A stretch of 64,000 bases of DNA from Gigantopelta aegis (lineage: Eukaryota > Mollusca > Gastropoda > Neomphalida > Peltospiridae): NCBI RefSeq assembly GCF_016097555.1, contig NC_054704.1, forward strand, positions 76,305,081 to 76,369,080. Direction: 5' to 3'. A model generated the notes under the pieces. The model did no database searches. It was not told the DNA's origin and saw nothing but the letters and a program-made list of their open reading frames with translations. Below are positions 21,813 to 34,400 of this stretch, piece by piece; the stretch's first letter is position 1, and the number at the start of each line of letters is the position of its first letter. Both the position numbers and the translations under genes were made by a program.

Positions 21813-22005
21813 TTTCTCGCTTCAGCCAATGCACCACGACTGGTACATCAAAGGTCGTGGTATGTGCTATCCTGTTTATACAATGTTGCATATAAAAGAT
21901 CCCTTGCTGCTAATCGAAAAAGAATAGCCTATGAAGTTGCGACAGCGGGTTTCTTAGATCTTAATATATGTGTGGTCTTTAACTTTAACCGCGTCAAACG
22001 ATTAG
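21813..22005 (+). mobile_element. SINE family A1 fragment in the right arm
   Basis: 'atttctcgcttcagccaatg' to 'tgtgtggtctttaactttaa'. Mirror of 15865-16006. Confidence 0.78.
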
Positions 22006-23074
22006 TGGTTCTTCGTGTACTGCTGGATTTTTATATAGCAATGACCTTAAGTGGTCATCCGTATAGGTGGCCCATCCACAGATAGTAAGCTCACGAATGC
22101 TCTTGGAACTTTATGGGTCACCTGGGAAGTTCAACAACAACAACATCTTTAATATAGCAACTTCAACATATGGAGATCATCATGCGTTTCACCCACCTGC
22201 TCCTTTGAGTGGACGAATGGCGGACTGTTCATAAATATCACCATTCCTCTCCCTCCTCACCCCATCATTCCTTCCCATACCTATCCCAACAACCTTTCTT
22301 TATGTACATTATAGTGTGCCCACAACAGTTGTATGGATAACCTGGGAAGGATGGGGGGGGGGGTGACGCCGTGTCAGGATGCGTTAGGGCGAAGGTGGTC
22401 TCGGCCGTTAGGCTTGCCTGGTAGGAGGCCTCCCCCGCCCCCCCCCCCCCCCCTCCCCCGGCGCGCTCTACTCATGGAAATCGGGCCCAGCAATTTTGGG
22501 TACTTTCCTGGTATTGGAACGTCAGCAACCTGTCCGCCAAGCCCACCCCTTTGCGAAACCTTCTTCCAGGGCCTAATATATAATTGATATTAATTAAATA
22601 CATTAATTAGAGCACCGGCTAAAGATGTCCCAATTAGGAAATTTTGGGCTTCAACATGCCCCTCCATATTCGATGCATATTAGCAAAGCTACGTATGGAT
22701 CATACTATCTGCTACAGATACAGACGTAGTTGCCATAGCTATTGCAACAGTGGATGCACTTGAGAAATGTGAACAGTGGGTGGCTTTAAGTACAGTGTAT
22801 ACATACCTGCTCATATTATCCCGACCAAATTCATAGGGTAAAGGGAATGGGGATTAGTTCTTCTCCAATTTGGGAAAAGGAAAAAATTACCTGTACATGT
22901 CATGGCCTGTATTTATGTGTTGGATGATTACCTAGATGAATGTCATAGTTTGGTTGATATACTGCATATTGTGTTTTTAACCACAAACATTAACGTTGTT
23001 GCCTATGGGATTGTATATGGTATAGTATAACCTATAACGGTATTCCAGTCGCCTATCTTGACGGAAAGCCTCGA

Positions 23075-23562
23075 GTTCAAAAGTCGATCGATCGAGATAG
23101 TAAGTCGATTGATCGATATAGTATGTCGATCGATCGAGATATCAAGTCGATCGATCGAGATAGTAAGATCTATCGAGATAATAAGTTGATCGATCGAGAT
23201 AGTAAGTCGATCGATCGAGATTTTAAATCGATCGATCGAGAAAAATAATTTGATGTGATGTCCTTTCCCAGCCACCGTAAGTCGATCGATCGAGATAGTA
23301 AGTCGATCGATCGAGATAGTAAGTTGATCGATCGAGATAGTAAGTCGATCGATCGAGATTTTAAATCGATCGATCGAGAAAAATAATTTGATGTGATGTC
23401 CTTTCCCAGCCACCGTAAGTCGATCGATCGAGATTGTAAGTCGATCGATCGAGATAGTAAGTTGATCGATCGAGATAGTAAACGATCGATCGAGATATTA
23501 AATCGATCGATCGACAAAAATAATGTGATGTGATGTGATGTCCTTTCCCAGCCACCGTAAAA
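23075..23562. repeat. Tandem array of TCGATCGA blocks in ~136-bp higher units
   Basis: Short units of about 20 bp (AGTCGATCGATCGAGATAGT with variants) are nested in a larger unit that ends each time with 'atgtgatgtcctttcccagc' + 'caccgt'. The larger unit repeats about three times; the left arm has one. Open frames of up to 142 codons on the minus strand (SIDRLTISIDRL-type repeats) are products of the array, not genes. Confidence 0.92.
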
Positions 23563-23627
23563 ACGAAAGTCCGATTCTGAAGTGATCTTATTTATCACAA
23601 ACTATTATTATTTAATTTTAACGAAGG

Positions 23628-23668
23628 AAGGAAGCAAGGTATGTTTTATTTAACGACGCACTCAACAC
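23628..23668 (-). mobile_element. SINE A1 tail fragment
   Basis: Only the tail complement remains: 'tgttttatttaacgacgcac'. Confidence 0.65.
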
Positions 23669-23674
23669 AGATTA

Positions 23675-23802
23675 AGGGGCGGAAGGTAGCCCAATGGTAA
23701 AGCGTTCGCTTGTTGGGGGGCGGTGGGGGGGGGGGCTAGGATCAATCCCCGTTGGTGGGCCCATTGGGCTATTTCTCGTTCTAGCCAGTGCACCACGATT
23801 GG
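23675..23802 (+). mobile_element. SINE family A head fragment
   Basis: tRNA-like head 'gtagcccaatggtaaagcgt', a G-run in the middle, box B 'aggatcaatcccc', then truncated after 'gtgcaccacgattgg'. Confidence 0.75.
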
Positions 23803-24106
23803 ACCGCACGCGCATTCTGCATCCAGTCTATATGAACCTTTAGAAATTGTAATATTTTGCAGTTTCAAATCATATGCAAGAACGTAGCTTTGCAAAGAAA
23901 GGGAGATAAACATTTTATAAAGTGTTGTGGCTACCTCGGAATTATTATTCCCCTTTCAAACTGCGAAGCTTTAAATATTTCCAAATAATTTCATTTAATA
24001 AACATTAATTAAATTGCATTTAGTCTTCTGTTCATGTCCAAACGTGGGATAGAAAAAATAATATACCTAAATTCGTGTGATGTTTCTAAATAAAGTTTGT
24101 TTAAAG

Positions 24107-24413
24107 CTTGTTTTATTTAACGACATCACTAGAGAACATTGATGTATTAATTATCGGTTATTGGATGTCAAATATTTGGTAATTTTGACGTATAGTCTTA
24201 GAAAGGAAACCCGCTACATTTTCCCATTAGTAGTAACGTATCTTTTATATGCACCATACCACAGACAGGATAACACATACCACGGTCTTTAATATACCAA
24301 TCGTGGTGCACTGACTGGATCAAGAAATAGCCCGATGGGCCTACCAACGAGGATCGATCTCACACCGACCGCGCATCAAGCGAGCGCTTTACCACTGGGC
24401 TACGGCCCGCCCC
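24107..24413 (-). mobile_element. SINE family A2, near full length
   Basis: Tail complement 'gttttatttaacgacatcac', body, and head 'gcgctttaccactgggctac'. Confidence 0.88.
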
Positions 24414-25440
24414 TGTTTCTAAATAAGTAGATTTCTTTGGGGGAAACAATGTAATGAAAGGTATACACATTTCGAGAGACCGAGACTGAGTGCGTTTCAT
24501 TTTAGCCAGATTTGAGGGTTTATTATTATTATTATTATTATTATTTATTATTATTTTACTTCTTCAGCATGTTTGTTATAACATGCTATGATATTAATAT
24601 CATCATAATAAACCTTGATATTGGTATTATTATATAACTTTTGGGAAGTGATAAAGCTATATAGAAGAAGCATTTGACAGCAGACACGACCTTTTCACTA
24701 TGCCTTGTGCAGAGATACGATTTGGAAAATAATAAGTGTTTTGTCGGTCAGATATGTAATTATATCCAGTTATTAATTTTTAAAAACATTTCATGTGTTA
24801 TTGAATTTATTATTTCAGCTCTTGTTATTATATATGTCACGGAATAATTACTTTAATTTTATCATTGAACAATTACAGTATTCAGTTTTCGCTAAGGATA
24901 TTTGGAAAATCATTATGTGAACCAATTGAATTTATTGTTTAATGGATGACATATTTAATTGTTGTCATGCATTACTAAAGTGATGTGTGGGACATCCAAA
25001 CAGCATAGAATCATTGATCAGATGTTATACAGATTTAAATGTGTACAAATTGTTTATCATGGCATATACTGTTTGGTATATCCCTACCGAACGTTGAGTG
25101 GTATATTCATGTGTATCAGTCACTGCATAAGTTTTAAAATTCCATCTCTCATAATTAGATAACGTTACTATTAATTAGATAACATTAATTATGTTGGTTT
25201 GTTAACATTAGTGTAAAATACATGCACATTCACTGCAAAAAGTGTTCGACAACACAGTGACAGTCGTTCAGTTAAATAGTTTAAGTTGATACAAATGCAA
25301 CCTGTGATGTTTTTACTGTTTTTAAGTGGAAACAGAATAATATATAAGTTATTAAACTGTGTCTAAAACACCAGACAGAAATTTGTCAGCCACAAGGATC
25401 CCCCAGTTACGCGGAGGGATTTAAATTTTACCAACCAAAA
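24414..25440. other. Upstream region of PRPF38A, no gene seen
   Basis: (ATT)n microsatellite near 24519-24553, the rest AT-rich. The PRPF38A promoter and 5' UTR must lie in its right part, but no TATA box or initiator can be assigned with confidence. Confidence 0.45.
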
Positions 25441-28400
25441 ATGGCGAATCGTACGGTGAAAGATGCTCATTCGGTTAAAGGAACGAATCCTCAATATTTG
25501 GTTGAAAAAATCATACGGACTCGGATATACGAATGTAGATATTGGAAAGAAGAATGTTTTGCACTCACAGGTACTTCTGATACGCTATCCACAATGTATA
25601 GTTAATGTTATAATAATTATATCTACTCTAATCATATTACCGTTATAATCTTATTATCGAAACCGACCTTGGTGGTGTAGTGGTTAAGGCTAGTAGGTAC
25701 TGCAAGCCTGGAAATAAGTGTCCGGTCACGGTCATTGTCCGGTACGTATTTGTGATTTGTCACGATTTGACAGTCGCGTATTTAATATTAGCGGTCATCT
25801 TGTCCGGCACAAAAACTGCTATTTTTATTTTGTCTTAGCCGATTTCTCTATATTTTGAGAAAAAAAAGAGAGGCATATTTTGAATATTTTCCGACTAGTG
25901 TGCACGTGCACGAAGCTTACATTAGTTTTTATGGTAACTAAATACAAACGAGAAGGCATTTACGTTTTCCACGAGAAAAAACAACACACAAATTGTTTTT
26001 GTCTATTAATAGACACGCCTAATGACCTCACCTCGGCGAATCATTGGTTCAATGGTTGACACAAACAGCGTGATAATTATAAGCGTCTTTTAGCACTAAA
26101 GTTTACCTTTAAAATTAACTGACAATTAATTGATTCCGATTATAATTATTTAATGGAATGTTATTGTACCTCTAAAACGGAACGGTCACACATCGGGTCA
26201 TTATTAATATTATTTTGGGGGAAGAGACACCTCAACCGATTACTACAGCTGGTGTCTATTAATAGAGCGGGGCCGCGTTGCACACCAAAAAACCCACTGT
26301 GAACGCTACGCATTTCTGCTCAACTATGCACAACGAATAGATCTGCACGCAAACATATTTAAATACAAGGAAGAAAACACCCAAACGTACTACTAAAAAA
26401 TTTATAACTTTTATTTCCTTGACGAATTGGCAGAAATCGCGTCTCGTGAAATATGTCTGCTGCACTTACGCTGCTTATACGGAACGCGGGTCCGATCAGA
26501 AAATCGTTAATCGGCAAATGTGTTCCGAGTGACCCGAATAGCCAACAGCACGAAATTTTTGCCCCCCCCCGAGCGAAGTTAATTATGTCAGTAAATAACA
26601 TAAAATAACAAATCAACAGAAGACGTCTTATACTTTATACGGGTCAATATATATTTAAAAATAATAACAATAAAACGTGAAACCGAGAATATAGTGACGT
26701 CATCGCCCGTGCATGCACAACGGATATCACGTGGTGTCCGTAAAGGTAAAGAATTTAGAATGTCGAAAAAGATAACATCTTTTTTTGATAAAACTACAAG
26801 TGTAGCAAGTACAAGTAGTAGTACGTTGTGATACTAATGTCGGTAGCGAAACATCAGATTCATCCCCACAAATTACCAGCATTACAAAGAAGCAGGTTAG
26901 AACTCTACGATCAACAACGTTGCAAAAATGGATAAATGACGACTTGGTAAAAACTAATGCATCCGTTTGGTTAAAACACGAAACAAATTCTAAAGGTGAG
27001 GTGACCGTAATGAGGTGTGTCGTCTGCACACAGTTTGAGAAAGAGATACGGTGTAGTAGAGATTTCACTGACGTTTGGATAAGAGGGTCTACAAACATGC
27101 GCTTATCAAATGCTAGAGACCATTCTTCAACAAACTACCATAAACATGCATACAAAACTTTACGTCAAGGACATGAACGCTAGGGGTGAATGTGTTGAAC
27201 ATCTTCACAATGTATTTGAACCAGACCCCCAACAACAAACGCATGGTGACAGCTTTTGTAGTATGACTAAAGTACAAGAACTTCACACAAATAAAAAAAT
27301 TTGAAATAGCATATTTTATTGCCAAAAAAGAGCTCCCATTCTCTGTGTATGAAGATTTGATTAAACTGGAAACTTACCATGGTGTAGATATAGGTGATCA
27401 AGCTTACACTAACCGTAAACAATGTGCAGAATTTGTGGACATTCATGGACAGTTTATAGCATCAAAGCTGCATGATGATCTTTCAAAAGCCAAATTCTAT
27501 AGTGTTTTAACAGATGGGAGCACAGACAAGTCTGTTACAGAAAAGGAAGTTGTATATGTACTGTATTTTGATCCTTATTCTAAAAATGATGAAATTGAAG
27601 TGAAGCTTTCATTTCTTTACCTAAAAGATGTCAAAAAGGGAGATGCACCTGGAATACTTGGTGCAATTGAGGAGAGTTTTCACTCACTGGGTATCATGCC
27701 AAGTGAACTTTATTCAAAGCTTATTGGTTTTGGTGCTGATGGTGCATCAGTCAACAGTGGTAATAAAAGTGGAGTAAAAGCACTTCTGGAACAAAAAGCA
27801 CCATGGCTAATATATACATGGTGTGTGGCTCACAAATTAGAATTGGCCCTGAAAGATGCCTTAAATACTACCGTATTTCAAAAGGTGGACAATATGCTGC
27901 TGAGGTTGTATTACCTTTACCATAAATCTCCCAAAAAACTACAGGAACTGAAAACTTTGCACAATTTAGTCAAAGATACATTTGAATTTGAAGAGGGCTC
28001 TCTGAAACCAAAAACGTGCTTGTGGTACAAGGTGGATTTCTTTCAAGTTGTCAGCACTGCGGATGGTCCTGGATAAATATGGTGTTTACATGCAACATCT
28101 ACAGCACTTAGCTGGTGACAAAAAATGTAAAGATCATAAAAAGATATGTGGTTATCTGTGTGAGTGGAATTCTAGTCGCATGCTTTGTATGTTGCATTCT
28201 TTATTGATGTCCTGAACCCAGCAGCTATATTGTCCAAAGCATTTCAAGAAGATGTTATTGACAGTGTTGGAGTTCTACATAATATCAAGTGTTCTGAAGA
28301 ATCTCTTGATCAATTGTTAACTAGGTCTTTTGAGGATCTTCCTGCTGTTAAATTTCTGTTTGGAAAGTTACAAAAGACTGATTCAGTGTACACTTATCAG

Positions 28401-31400
28401 GGGATAGAATTCACTAAAACAAGTTTTCTGAAGGCCACTGAAGATGTAAAATCAGCAAAGAATACCATTATAAATGCTGTACACTGTGCCATGGATTCCA
28501 GACTAAAGGGTGCCAGCAGTATACAACTGAATAATGTTGCCACTATATTAAACACTGAACACTGGAAATCAAATGTTGATGTGGCAGGTGTAGACTTTAC
28601 GGATGTCAATGTTACTGAACTGATAGAGAACTTTCAGCCTGTATTGCTGAAACAAGGATTTCTCCAGATGCCTCTCCTCAAAATATTCTAGAGGAATGGC
28701 ACGACATGGTCAGGTACACACTGGACTTTTTACAGCCACATAAAAGTTGTTACAAAAAAACCTGGAAAATTTTGTTTAACTGCTCTAAGTCCACTAAGTG
28801 GAAGAATATACTGACTTTCATTGAACTTTTGTTTTCTGTACCAGTTTGTAATGCAAAACTTGAGAGAATGTTTTCTCGCTTAAAAAGAACAAAGAGTCAT
28901 AGCAGGTGTTCTTTAGGTGAGGACAGGTTAACAAATATCCTACGAATTGTTGAGGAAGGTCCCCCACTGGGATCATTTGATGTAAGCCCTGTAGTTCATC
29001 TGTGGAACCAGGTGAAAAGGAGGAGACCAAATCAGAAGAAAAGGCAAATGTACAAAAAGAGACCCCCAAAAGTAAAATACCAGAAACTAGAAACTGAAAG
29101 AAAGGAGATTAGTGGATCTGATTCGGAGTCTGGTGACACAAGTGAAAGTTTTAGTGATAATGAAAATGTATTCTGTTTATCTGACAGTAGTGACAGTTCA
29201 ACATTTGAAGGTTTCCTGCCTACGGATACTATAACATGAACGATATCATAAACTAGAAACTAGAAACCGAAATCAGATACAAGTCAAAGTTATGCTGACA
29301 ACATTGTTTCTTATCTGATTCTGACAACAGTGGCTGCTTAAGATTTGAAGGTTTCTTACCAAAGTGATATTGGCAGTTGTTGATCTGAATACAATAACAA
29401 TGACCATATAAGTAATTTATCAGTCATACTATAATTTCATGCATTTATTAATATTACAGGATTAATAAAAGATAAATAACATTCTAAAATTTGTAATAAT
29501 TGCTTTCGATATTTACACACTGGCATGCAATTTGGTGACAGGTACATTTTAATTTGTGACAGGCACAAACTGACTGATATAGGACAGCTTGACAGGCACG
29601 GTCCAAATAATTATTTCCAGGCCTGTACTGGATTCCCACCCAGTCAGTGGGTAGGCGTAAGGCCACCACACTGACTTCTCTCTCACTAACAATTACGCAT
29701 TTACGGTGGACGACAGTCGCCTTTCGCACCCTTGTTTTGGCTTCGTACACAATTAAACCTATCCAATAGGTTTTTTTTAATGATATATTTGACAAAAGGT
29801 ACTTTTTATTTCATTTGTCTTTTAAAATTTAAATATATTTTGTCTAGAATTTTGAAAAATAAAAACATACTGACTTGTAAACAGCATTGTCTGCTTGTTA
29901 TAGAATTTTGACAGGGGTCATGGTTAGTACTAGTACACTAGTTTTTATTTTAATGTGACGAAGCATTGTAATAATATAGCTCATTTTTAATTTGAATGAC
30001 GTCAGTATTCCAAAGACGTCACTTTGCATCTCCTTACAATAACCATAAACTGGGTACATGATGTTTCCATTTTAAGAATGCTGGAAATATTCCAGTGCTA
30101 TTGAAATTTTTTGTTTGAACATTACTATGTACCTGAATATATTTGAAGAAAATCTTTTGATTAAAAATTGTACCGTATACAAAATATGGATTTCAAGTGA
30201 AATTATAGTGATATATGCTATATTTATTGTGTATGAAGCTAAAACAGGTGCAAAAAGTGACTGTCGTCGACCTTAACTTGAGTCACCTCTAGCCCTCCCT
30301 TATGATATGTGTTGTAGGGGAGGGCTAGAGAGGACTGTAATACTTAGTAATTGTTGACAACCAAATGGTAGCCAGCTAAAATACAAATGTTTTTCTAAAT
30401 CTGATAACACAGAGCTTTAGTTTGATTATTCTTAATTCCAGTCATGACATTAAACTTACATGTTGTTAACACACTTTGCTCAACATCATCACAATAAAGT
30501 ACAGTGCAGGTTTGTTTCGCATCGAGGTGTCATGTTTTTTTGTATAGCCCTCCCCTATAACATCGTTACATGTCAATAAGGGGAGGGTTGGAGGAGATTA
30601 TCTGAGCTAACTAACAATTGACCCACTGCCCTGGACAAACAGTACAGATAGCTGAGATGTGTGCCCAAGACAGTGTGCTTGAACCTTAATTGAATATAAA
30701 CTGTACGAAAATGGCTATAATGGAAATGAAATTATCGACACATTCTATTTTTTATTCACCTTCCTTTGGTCAGCTTTTCTCAGTCTCTTTCAGATGGTCT
30801 CAGAGCAAAAGTTCCTCTCATTTCCTTTTTAAAACAAATGTTTGTAAAAAAAAGTTTTGTTTTATGTTATGAATATTACTATGTTTGGGTTTCATTCAAA
30901 AATACTAAGATAATGTTTATATTTCGTAATCCAATACTTCAAGGGTGAAACTCTTTTATGTTAATCTTGTTAATTTGATTATTCTTTTGTTAATGTTATG
31001 TGTCTCTGCTGTTTTGCAAAATGCTTAGGTATTTCTACATGTACTTCTAGAACCCTCAATTGTTGGTTCAGCAAATTACTTTCACATTTACCTTGGACAT
31101 AACCAGAGAACCAGAGATCGCTAACCAATTTTAAAACATTAAACAGTAGTTGCTTATCAATTTTCAGTTGACTAAATATATCGCTAATAAAGATTTTCAA
31201 AACAAAATGTTCCCTCATTGAAATGACTCAATTGAAAATCATCTAAGTTTTAACTGGCCACTTATGCCTGGTTAACTTCATTGTTACATGTAGCAGGGAT
31301 AGCTCTGGGTGAGCAAACCATTTCGCCAAATTGTCTATTAAACTTTAAAAATAGCAGAAATCAACAGATTTTTTTTATTTTAATGTCAATTATTACCTGA

Positions 31401-34400
31401 AATTATTTCGCCAAATTAAAATAAAATTCCCAAATTGCTTTCAAAATTCGCAATTGGCGAATTTGGTGAGTGCCAGAGCTAGCCCTGTGTAGTTTGTGCA
31501 CAATAATTTTCAAAATAGTTTTTCTTTTGGAATATAATAGTATTAATACATGTTTCATTCATAATAATTATTGTTGACATATATGTATGATCCTTTTCAG
31601 CTGCACTTTTGGTCGACAAGGCAATGGAACTGAAATATATTGGTGGTATCTTTGGTGGAAATATTAAGCCAACTCCATTTCTATGTCTGATCCTGAAAAT
31701 GTTGCAGATCCAACCAGAGAAGGATATTGTGGTAGAGTTTATAAGAAATGAAGATTTCAAGTAAGTTTTTGTTGTGATTATCTTGTGATAATTTTCATTA
31801 GATTAATAATGTGGCATTTTGTCTGTTACAGGTTATAATATTACTATTTATTAGTAAAATACAAGTACATGTACCTTTTTCCATGATCTAAAGAATGTTA
31901 AAAGATACACAGTTTGTAAATGAAAGTGCTTTTCATCCTTCATTGAATGTTTATGTTGAAATAGTTTTAATAACCGTACTAATATTTTGTTATATTTTTA
32001 ATATTTTATAACATTTTATTACATATTGTCGTTTTTGTTTTCAGGTATGTAAGAGCTTTGGGAGCAGTATATATGCGTTTAGTGGGAACATCGTTAGACT
32101 GTTACAAGTATTTGGAGCCACTTTATTATGATTACAGGAAGATGCGTAGAATGAACAGAAATGGCGGTATGTAACCTTATTTATTAGTGACACATGGTTC
32201 TCCAGTGTTTAGCTGGTAATAATTCTTTTTTTAAGTTAATGAACAGGCTTGAATCTAGTCGGCAAAATGGTGATTTATAAAACCAAAAAAAGCAGCTAGT
32301 GCTTATTCACACTGCGAGGCAGATCAACTGAAGAAAACTGGTTGAACACATGTTTGATTCTAAAAATCGAGTACAGAAAAAATCTTTCGCAAGTTTTTTT
32401 GCCAAATTGAAAAAAAATTGCAAAAACAATTTGCATTGTTTTTGGGGTTTTTTTTCGCAATTGGCGAACGACAGCACGAGCCCTGTATGAGTTACATAAA
32501 TACAAACTCATTTCCTTTTTACGTAACCCATCACGACCATGTAACTGATGTCATAAATTCAATGCGCAAACGAAAAATGGGTTACGCAAAACTAGTTACG
32601 CAAACGATGCATGAACAAAATTATCGCTCTCGCTATTTTCCGAGGCCTGTTTTAGTTATTCTGACTCCTACACGATTGATTGATGATTAATTTATTGTTC
32701 ACAGAGTTTGAAGTTCTGCACATGGATGAGTTTATTGACGAGTTGCTGAGAGAAGAAAGAATCTGTGATATCATTCTACCAAGAGTACAGGTGAACATCA
32801 CTAACTAGTGTTAATCATTCTGTAGTAGGCTTCCATCATTTTGGGCGGAACTAAATCAAATACAACCATTCTCAGATCTGAGAATTTAAAATTGGCTCTA
32901 GCCATTTATGGGTTCAGCAAAAACAAATTGAGCGTATCCATTTCGTTTTTGCTGAACCCATCATAAAGGTGATTCAAGGTTGGTTGAGCATGTTTTACTG
33001 CATAGACTCGTTTAGTGGTCCATGATAAATTCAGTGATTAGAAATATATTTAGTGTGTGATTGAGCAAGGATATCAAATAACACAAAAAGCCTCTATTTC
33101 AATGTTCTGTATTATACCTTGTATATGTAGATGTGTTCTGTTAACTGTTAATGTTGTAAACCAAACAAGTTGACCTGTCTAGTGAATTTGAAGAAGAAAA
33201 GTTAGATTTGCTTATGCTAGCAGATGTGAATGTCTGCAGTGGAAATAGTAAGAAAGATTCCTTGCAGCAAAATGCTGCCTTAATGTTAGGAGTAACCTAT
33301 ATGATAGCGGCTGGTTTCCTCTCACTTTTTCTTGATAATTTTTTGAAGATATAGCATATGTTAGACAAAATAGCCATAGTTTTAAAATGTATTGAGATGT
33401 TGTTACACAAATATTCCATTTCCTTTTACAGAAGAATTAGTACTAATGAACAAAGGCCATAAAACCACGTAGCTACCTGTATCTAATAATGGTTCTGGGG
33501 CGGGACATAGCCCAGTGGTAAAGCGCTTTCTGGATGTGCAGTTGGTTTGGGATTGATCCCCATCGTTCCAGTCAGTGCACCACACCTGGTATATCAAAGG
33601 CCGTGGTATGTGCTGTCCTGTCTGTGGGAAAGTGCATGTAAAAGATACCTTGCTGCATGAGAAAAAATGTAGTGGGTTTCCTCTCTATGACTGAGTCAAA
33701 ATAACTGTGTTTCACACCCAGTTGCCGATGATTAATAAATCAATGTGCTCTAGTTGTGTCATTAAACAAAAACAAACTTTTTCTAACAATTGTCCTGTTT
33801 CTATAGCAGTGACATTTAAACATACTTAATGCACATTTAGACATACTTAATGCAGACCAATTTGGAATGCTATATGGAGTAGGGGTATACTTTCTAGTGG
33901 AGGGGACACATTCTCTAGTAGGGGTTGGAGGACCAACCGTATTTTTATTTATGTTGATATAAGTAGGACAAAACAAACATAATTTTTTTTTTTTCATCCT
34001 CAAGTAGGCCTCCGCTTGTCTGTCATGTCTGCTTGTATTTTTGGCAATGTTTTAACTTTATCATTTATCTATATACATGTACTCTGTGCCTGGTGGGGTG
34101 GGATGTAGCCCAGTGGTAAAGCGCTCGTCTGATGCGCAGTTGGTCTAGGATCGATCCCCGGCTGTGGGGCCATTGTGTTATTTGTTGTTTCAGCCAGTGC
34201 ACCACGACTGGTATATCTGTATATATGGTATGTCTGTGGGATGGTGCATATAAAAGATCCTTTGCTGCTAATCATAAAGAGTAGCCCATGAACTTGGTGA
34301 CAGCAGGTTTCCTCGGATAAAAATATCTGTGTGGTCCTTAACTATATGTCTGACGCCATATAACCATAAATAAAATGTGTTGAGTACATCGTTAAATAAA

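Larger units (their letters stand above)
21695..23290 (-). repeat. Right arm of the large inverted repeat
   Basis: Inverted counterpart of 14657-16135 and collinear with it, from the B/A1 SINE junction (about 21813) through 'gacccataaagttccaagag' complement, the GC-rich block (22340-22500) and 'ctggaagaaggttt' complement to the TCGATCGA repeats. The shared internal SINE junction shows both arms descend from one sequence that already carried the SINEs. Confidence 0.8.
25662..29695 (+). mobile_element. SINE family B, split by the hAT element
   Basis: The 5' piece (25662-25702, 'cgaccttggtggtgtagtgg' to 'tagtaggtactg') and 3' piece (29626-29695, 'tactggattcccacccagtc' to 'ctctcactaac') are consecutive parts of one family B SINE. 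The hAT element at 25703-29625 separates them and is therefore younger. Confidence 0.85.

Noticed and set aside
23003-23598. Minus-strand open frames of 64-142 codons with Ser-Ile-Asp-Arg repeats
   Set aside because: The repeats are the TCGATCGA array read in several frames at once; each frame is equally open.
26570-26616. Second promoter or gene start in the hAT left part (C-run and 'gagcgaag')
   Set aside because: The minus-strand frames here have no domain and lie within the transposon's noncoding left region.
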